In this document: positions 61,027-64,000 of the stretch, piece after piece
Layout: every line of letters starts with the position of its first letter
Position numbering within the stretch: position 1 is the stretch's first letter
Assembly (NCBI GenBank): GCA_037200045.1
Contig: JBBCHM010000001.1
Span: 2,604,001 to 2,668,000 of the forward strand
DNA length: 64,000 bases
Source: Rhizomicrobium sp.
GTDB lineage: Bacteria; Pseudomonadota; Alphaproteobacteria; Micropepsales; Micropepsaceae
Reading direction: 5' to 3'
Made by a program: the position numbers and the translations under genes
Notes under the pieces: generated by a model
Told to the model about the DNA's origin: nothing
The model's database searches: none
Seen by the model: only the letters and a program-made list of their open reading frames with translations

Positions 61027-61527
61027 ATGGCACGGTTAGCTGAAGTTTCCACGCGCCGCGCCGCGCTTCTGCGGAAAAGGCATCGCGTCAAGGCGAAGTC
61101 AGGCACACGCGCTGAAGTGCATGGCTCAATGCCCGTCTCCAAGGGCGGTGCGAAGCGGTCAAAGTCCGGCTTCGATGTCATTGTTGGCTATAGGGACGCA
61201 AGTGGAAACTTTGTGATCGAGAAGATTGCAAAGTCTTTCGCGATGTCGAAGACGCAGATTGCACAGACAGCGGGGTTGAATCCGTCGGTGATCTACAAGG
61301 CGGCGCGCCTGCGATCGCCAAAGAATCAAAACCGCGTGCAGGAAATGCTTGAGGTCATTAATCGCGTGTCCGAATGGGCCGGCGGCAAGGATCAGGCCAT
61401 GGCGTGGTATCGCGCTGAACCCATTCCGGCCTTCGGCGGCCGCACCGCGGAGTCGCTGGTGAAGGATGGAAAGGCCGCGGCCGTGCGCGACTACCTGGAT
61501 TCGATCGCCATGGGCGGCTTTGCGTGA
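61027..61527 (+). CDS. Xre/MbcA/ParS-type antitoxin
   Basis: 166 aa. A basic N-terminal segment of about 45 residues is followed by a helix-turn-helix (IEKIAKSFAMSKTQIAQTAGLNPSVIYKAARL). The C-terminal DUF2384 toxin-binding domain (NRVQEMLEVINRVSEWAGGKDQAMAWYRAEPIPAFGGRTAESLVKDGKAAAVRDYLDSI) is unmistakable. Neutralises the RES toxin encoded next (GTGA overlap). GC content looks lower than the surroundings, which fits horizontal gain. Confidence 0.9.
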   Translation: MARLAEVSTRRAALLRKRHRVKAKSGTRAEVHGSMPVSKGGAKRSKSGFDVIVGYRDASGNFVIEKIAKSFAMSKTQIAQTAGLNPSVIYKAARLRSPKNQNRVQEMLEVINRVSEWAGGKDQAMAWYRAEPIPAFGGRTAESLVKDGKAAAVRDYLDSIAMGGFA

Positions 61528-62042
61528 GATTCGTCGGAACGTGCTATCGGGCGCACGATCCGCGTTGGTCATTCAAACCGCTCTCGGGGGATGGTGCCGC
61601 CGTCCATGGCGGCCGGTTCAATCCAAAAGGCATGCCCGCACTCTACTTGGCGCTTTCTTCCGTCGGTGCCGTCAAGGAAGCCAATCAAGGATTCGCCCAC
61701 AAAATCGATCCGTGCACGCTTTGCAGTTATGACATCGACTGCGACGACATTGCCGATCTGAGCGACGCCGAGGCGCTTGTGGATTTGGGAATTGCGCCGT
61801 CCGAACTCGCCTGTGCTTGGGCCGCGATTGCCGCTGCTGGCGCAGAACCCCCTTCATGGAAGATTGTGCATCGCCTGAAGGCCGATGGGTACGCCGGCGT
61901 CATCGTCCCCAGTTTTGCCAAGGCCGCCGCTCCGGATGAGCGCAATCTCGTGCTATGGACGTGGTCGAACGCTTCGCCGCACCTCGTAGTGGTGAACGAT
62001 CCCAGCGGAAAGCTCCCGAAGAATCAGCTGTCGTGGGAATGA
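61524..62042 (+). CDS. RES-domain toxin
   Basis: 172 aa from a GTG overlapping the antitoxin stop. RES motifs: TCYRAHDPRWSFKPLSGDGAAVHGGRFNPKGMPALYLALS with the conserved Arg, Tyr and Ser/Gly region, and DGYAGVIVPSF late. RES toxins either degrade NAD by phosphorolysis (MbcT) or ADP-ribosylate PRPP synthetase (ParT); sequence alone does not decide. The prs gene at 51317 would be the candidate target in the second case. Confidence 0.9.
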   Translation: MRFVGTCYRAHDPRWSFKPLSGDGAAVHGGRFNPKGMPALYLALSSVGAVKEANQGFAHKIDPCTLCSYDIDCDDIADLSDAEALVDLGIAPSELACAWAAIAAAGAEPPSWKIVHRLKADGYAGVIVPSFAKAAAPDERNLVLWTWSNASPHLVVVNDPSGKLPKNQLSWE

Positions 62043-62045
62043 GTC

Positions 62046-62381
62046 TCACCCCTTCGGCGGCACCACGCCGGCCGGCGTCATCGCGTCCACCGCGTGCGGC
62101 AGGACCTGCGCCAGCTTGGCGGCCAGCTCCTGCGGCGACATCCCGGCCTTCGCGGCCAGGGCGGCGATCGTCTGGTCGCCGAACGCGGTCTGCACGTGCT
62201 GGGCGGTGATCGGCGTGTTCGGGCCGTGGCTGACCCAGGAGTTCACCGTCGGGCCCATGCCCTGGGACTCGAACTGGCTCACGATGCCCTGAACGCCGCC
62301 ATGCTGGTTCAGAAAGTCGTTCACCACCGGCACCAGCGCCGCGCCGACCATGCCGCCGATCATTCCGTCCAGAAATCCCAT
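62046..62381 (-). CDS. YidB-family protein
   Basis: 111 aa. YidB/DUF937-like features: MGFLDGMIGGMVGAALVPVV, then QHGGVQGIVSQFESQGMGPTVNSWVSHGPNTPITAQHVQTAFGDQTIAALAAKAGMSPQELAAKLAQVLPHAVDAMTPAG. Function unknown; no signal peptide is certain. AGGAGAGGA precedes the ATG at 62381, a strong ribosome site. Longer upstream readings overlap the transporter gene and are shadows. Confidence 0.87.
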   Translation of the reverse strand: MGFLDGMIGGMVGAALVPVVNDFLNQHGGVQGIVSQFESQGMGPTVNSWVSHGPNTPITAQHVQTAFGDQTIAALAAKAGMSPQELAAKLAQVLPHAVDAMTPAGVVPPKG

Positions 62382-62452
62382 CGTCCTCTCCTGCGATACG
62401 CGATAGCCCGGCAATATAGGCATTTTGCCCGCCATGGCCATGCCGCGCGCGT

Positions 62453-63346
62453 TCAGGCGTGCGAATAGACCAGCAGCACCGCGCCCGCGACCAGGAGCAC
62501 GATCCCCGCCGCCTCGCGCGCCGTGGTCTTTTGCTTGAACAGGATGTGACTCACCATCTGCGCGAACAGCACGTCGATCAGCCCCAGCGTGCGCACGCTG
62601 GCCGCCGTCGCCAGCGCGAAGGCGAGGAACCAGAACTCGCTCGCCGCGGCGCCCATGAAGCCGGCGAGCAGCGAGGGCCGCCACAGCCGGACGATCGCGC
62701 GCAGCACGCGCGGATCGCGCACCGCGAGATAGAGCGTCAGGATCGCCGCCTGCGTCACCAGCCCCACCGCCAGGGTGAAGGTCGCCGGCATGACATAGCC
62801 CGGCAGGTGCAGGGCCAGGATCGCGCCGCGATAGCCGATGGCCGACACCGCGAACATCGCCCCGGCCGACAGGCCGTAGAGCGCCGAATGGATCCCGCCG
62901 CCCGCCGCGATGCGGCCGCGCAAGGAGATCAGGACGACGCCCGAGGTCGCGATCACGATCGCCGCGATCATGCCAGGCGTCAGAGGGTCGTGCAGGAAGG
63001 CGAGCCCCAGCGCCGCCACGAACAGGGGCTCGGTCTTCAGATACGCCACCGTCACGACGAAGGACCGCTCGGTCATGGTCAGCAACATCAGCGCCGTGCC
63101 GCCGATCTGGGTCAACGCGCCTGCCAGCACCCAGACCCAAAACAGCGCATTCGTCGCCGGCAGCGCGCCATGGGTGAACAGCGAAGCCGCCGCCAGGAAG
63201 ATCAGCGCGAAGGGAAAGCCGAACAGGAACCGCACATGGGTGGCGCCGACCGAGCCCAGGCTGGCGGTCAGCTCGCGCTGCATGGCGTTGCGCGCCGTCT
63301 GGCCAGCCGCCGCGACGACCGTGAACGCGACCCAAAGGAAATTCAT
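62453..63346 (-). CDS. EamA/DMT-family transporter
   Basis: 297 aa with about ten hydrophobic helices and no large loops. It belongs to the drug/metabolite transporter superfamily (EamA): VRFLFGFPFALIFLAAASLF, VLAGALTQIGGTALMLLTM, PGMIAAIVIATSGVVLISL and GIVLLVAGAVLLVYSH. Substrate unknown. ATG overlaps the moaE stop, so it is probably co-transcribed with moaD-moaE. Confidence 0.85.
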   Translation of the reverse strand: MNFLWVAFTVVAAAGQTARNAMQRELTASLGSVGATHVRFLFGFPFALIFLAAASLFTHGALPATNALFWVWVLAGALTQIGGTALMLLTMTERSFVVTVAYLKTEPLFVAALGLAFLHDPLTPGMIAAIVIATSGVVLISLRGRIAAGGGIHSALYGLSAGAMFAVSAIGYRGAILALHLPGYVMPATFTLAVGLVTQAAILTLYLAVRDPRVLRAIVRLWRPSLLAGFMGAAASEFWFLAFALATAASVRTLGLIDVLFAQMVSHILFKQKTTAREAAGIVLLVAGAVLLVYSHA

Positions 63347-63789
63347 GTCTTGCGCCAGCGTCCCGCCGCCGCGTCGTCGGAAGGCCTGGCGTCCACCCAG
63401 TCGGTCGCCCCGTCGCGCTCTTCCTGCTTCCAGAACGGCGCGCGGGTTTTCAGATAGTCCATCAGGAACTGGCAGGCCTCCAGGGCGCTGCCGCGATGCG
63501 CCGCCGCGACCGCGACCAGCACGATGCGCTCGCCGACGGCTAAGCGCCCGACGCGGTGGATGATGGTGATGCCGCTCAGCGTCCAGCGCCCCTGCGCCTC
63601 CTGCGCGATGCGCGCGATCTCGCGCTCGGTCATGCCGGGATAATGTTCGAGCGTCAGCGCGGTCAGCCCGTCGCCGCCGCGCACCAGGCCGATGAAGCTC
63701 GCCACCGCGCCGATCCCGTCGCCGCTCAGCGCCTCGATCTCGTCGTTGAGGTCGAAATCTTCGGCCTGGATATGGATATTGACGATCAT
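63343..63789 (-). CDS. moaE: Molybdopterin synthase catalytic subunit MoaE
   Basis: 148 aa. MoaE features: GAVASFIGLVRGGDGLTALTLEHYPGMTEREI, GRLAVGERIVLVAVAAAHRGSALEACQFLMDYLKTRAPFWKQE with the catalytic Lys residues. With MoaD it adds sulfur to precursor Z to form molybdopterin. Overlaps the moaD stop by 4 bp. Confidence 0.95.
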   Translation of the reverse strand: MIVNIHIQAEDFDLNDEIEALSGDGIGAVASFIGLVRGGDGLTALTLEHYPGMTEREIARIAQEAQGRWTLSGITIIHRVGRLAVGERIVLVAVAAAHRGSALEACQFLMDYLKTRAPFWKQEERDGATDWVDARPSDDAAAGRWRKT

Positions 63790-64000
63790 CCGCCCGTCAC
63801 CGGCGGAAAGAACGCCACTTCGTCGCCTGCCGCCAGGATGGCGTCCATTCCGGCATGGTTCTGGTTCACCGCCGCGCGCAGCCGGCGCAGATCGCCGAAC
63901 GCCTCGCCATAGCCGCCGCCGCGCGCCTTCAGCATCGCGGCGAGGTCGCCCACGGTGCGCAGGGCCGGGGTGTGCTCGATGGTTTCCTCGGCTCGCCCGA
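63786..64000 (-). CDS. moaD: Molybdopterin synthase sulfur carrier subunit MoaD, partial
   Basis: The window ends inside this gene; about 71 codons of the C-terminal part are present. The product ends AILAAGDEVAFFPPVTGG; the FPPVTGG end with its terminal Gly-Gly, which is thiocarboxylated, is diagnostic of MoaD. Upstream residues TVGDLAAMLKARGGGY fit the ubiquitin-like fold. The stop overlaps the moaE start (ATGA). The start codon lies beyond the window. Confidence 0.9.
   Translation of the reverse strand, partial: GRAEETIEHTPALRTVGDLAAMLKARGGGYGEAFGDLRRLRAAVNQNHAGMDAILAAGDEVAFFPPVTGG

Noticed and set aside
62382..63335. Long N-terminal extension of the YidB protein
   Set aside because: It runs antiparallel in frame through the transporter gene region with low-complexity sequence; a strong ribosome site marks the ATG at 62381.
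1..64000. tRNA, rRNA or riboswitch
   Set aside because: Intergenic regions were read for tRNA-like arms and known leader motifs; none was found. Short GGTTCGAATC-like matches fall inside coding sequence.

Overview
The window reads as a chromosomal segment of a high-GC, Gram-negative alphaproteobacterium. The evidence is a petABC cytochrome bc1 operon, an EnvZ/OmpR pair of alphaproteobacterial type, the conserved DUF1285 - CoA pyrophosphatase - DUF6111 - cca run, UbiK, and the MoxR/DUF58/DUF4159/VWA operon. The intergenic palindromes and gene content recall Rhizomicrobium/Micropepsaceae or Caulobacterales-like bacteria, but nothing seen fixes the genus. No tRNA, rRNA, CRISPR array, prophage or classical insertion sequence was seen.

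Layout. 0-9.4 kb: end of a class III aminotransferase, an S41 peptidase, a ParDE module, Fe/Mn superoxide dismutase, a rhomboid protease, MarR and LiuR-like MerR regulators, a Phd/VapC module, an enoyl-CoA hydratase and a DUF4424 protein. 9.4-12.7 kb: an Lrp regulator divergent from a lysine-6-dehydrogenase/saccharopine dehydrogenase family enzyme and an ALDH7-type dehydrogenase, a likely lysine-to-aminoadipate route. 12.8-18.7 kb: small membrane proteins, motA with an HPt protein and a CheY-like regulator, a Nudix protein, an SDR, a GNAT, HicAB and an orphan DUF2442 protein. 18.8-25.5 kb: a translationally coupled MoxR-DUF58-DUF4159-VWA operon. 25.7-30.8 kb: a secreted protein that looks inserted, then DUF1285, Nudix, DUF6111, cca, a stand-alone ExbD-like domain and a PP2C-like phosphatase. 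30.9-33.9 kb: TerC, hemF, trmL and a DUF7662/PIN toxin-antitoxin pair. 34-42.6 kb: petABC, then methylthioadenosine salvage (mtnP, apt, mtnA and a fused class II aldolase/dehydrogenase). 42.6-57.7 kb: housekeeping genes (ychF, pth, rplY, prs, yfiH, midA, lgt, ubiK, proC), many carrying single-base frameshifts. 57.9-64 kb: EnvZ/OmpR-like pair, ilvE, an Xre/RES toxin-antitoxin pair, YidB, a DMT transporter and moaE/moaD.

Three things stand out. (1) A 94-residue GIY-YIG nuclease gene lies between two 37-nt inverted arms (53153-53577). One arm is identical to an arm of a gene-less palindromic repeat 6 kb away, so the repeats look like non-autonomous copies of a tiny nuclease-bearing element. (2) About twenty single-base indels interrupt conserved, mostly essential genes between 42.7 and 57.1 kb and nowhere else. 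They look like local sequence error, so those genes are annotated as frameshifted genes and not as decayed ones. (3) Six toxin-antitoxin-type loci occur in 64 kb, several with clear operators. One (DUF7662 + PIN) and one orphan (DUF2442 + helix-turn-helix + AT-hook) are unusual.
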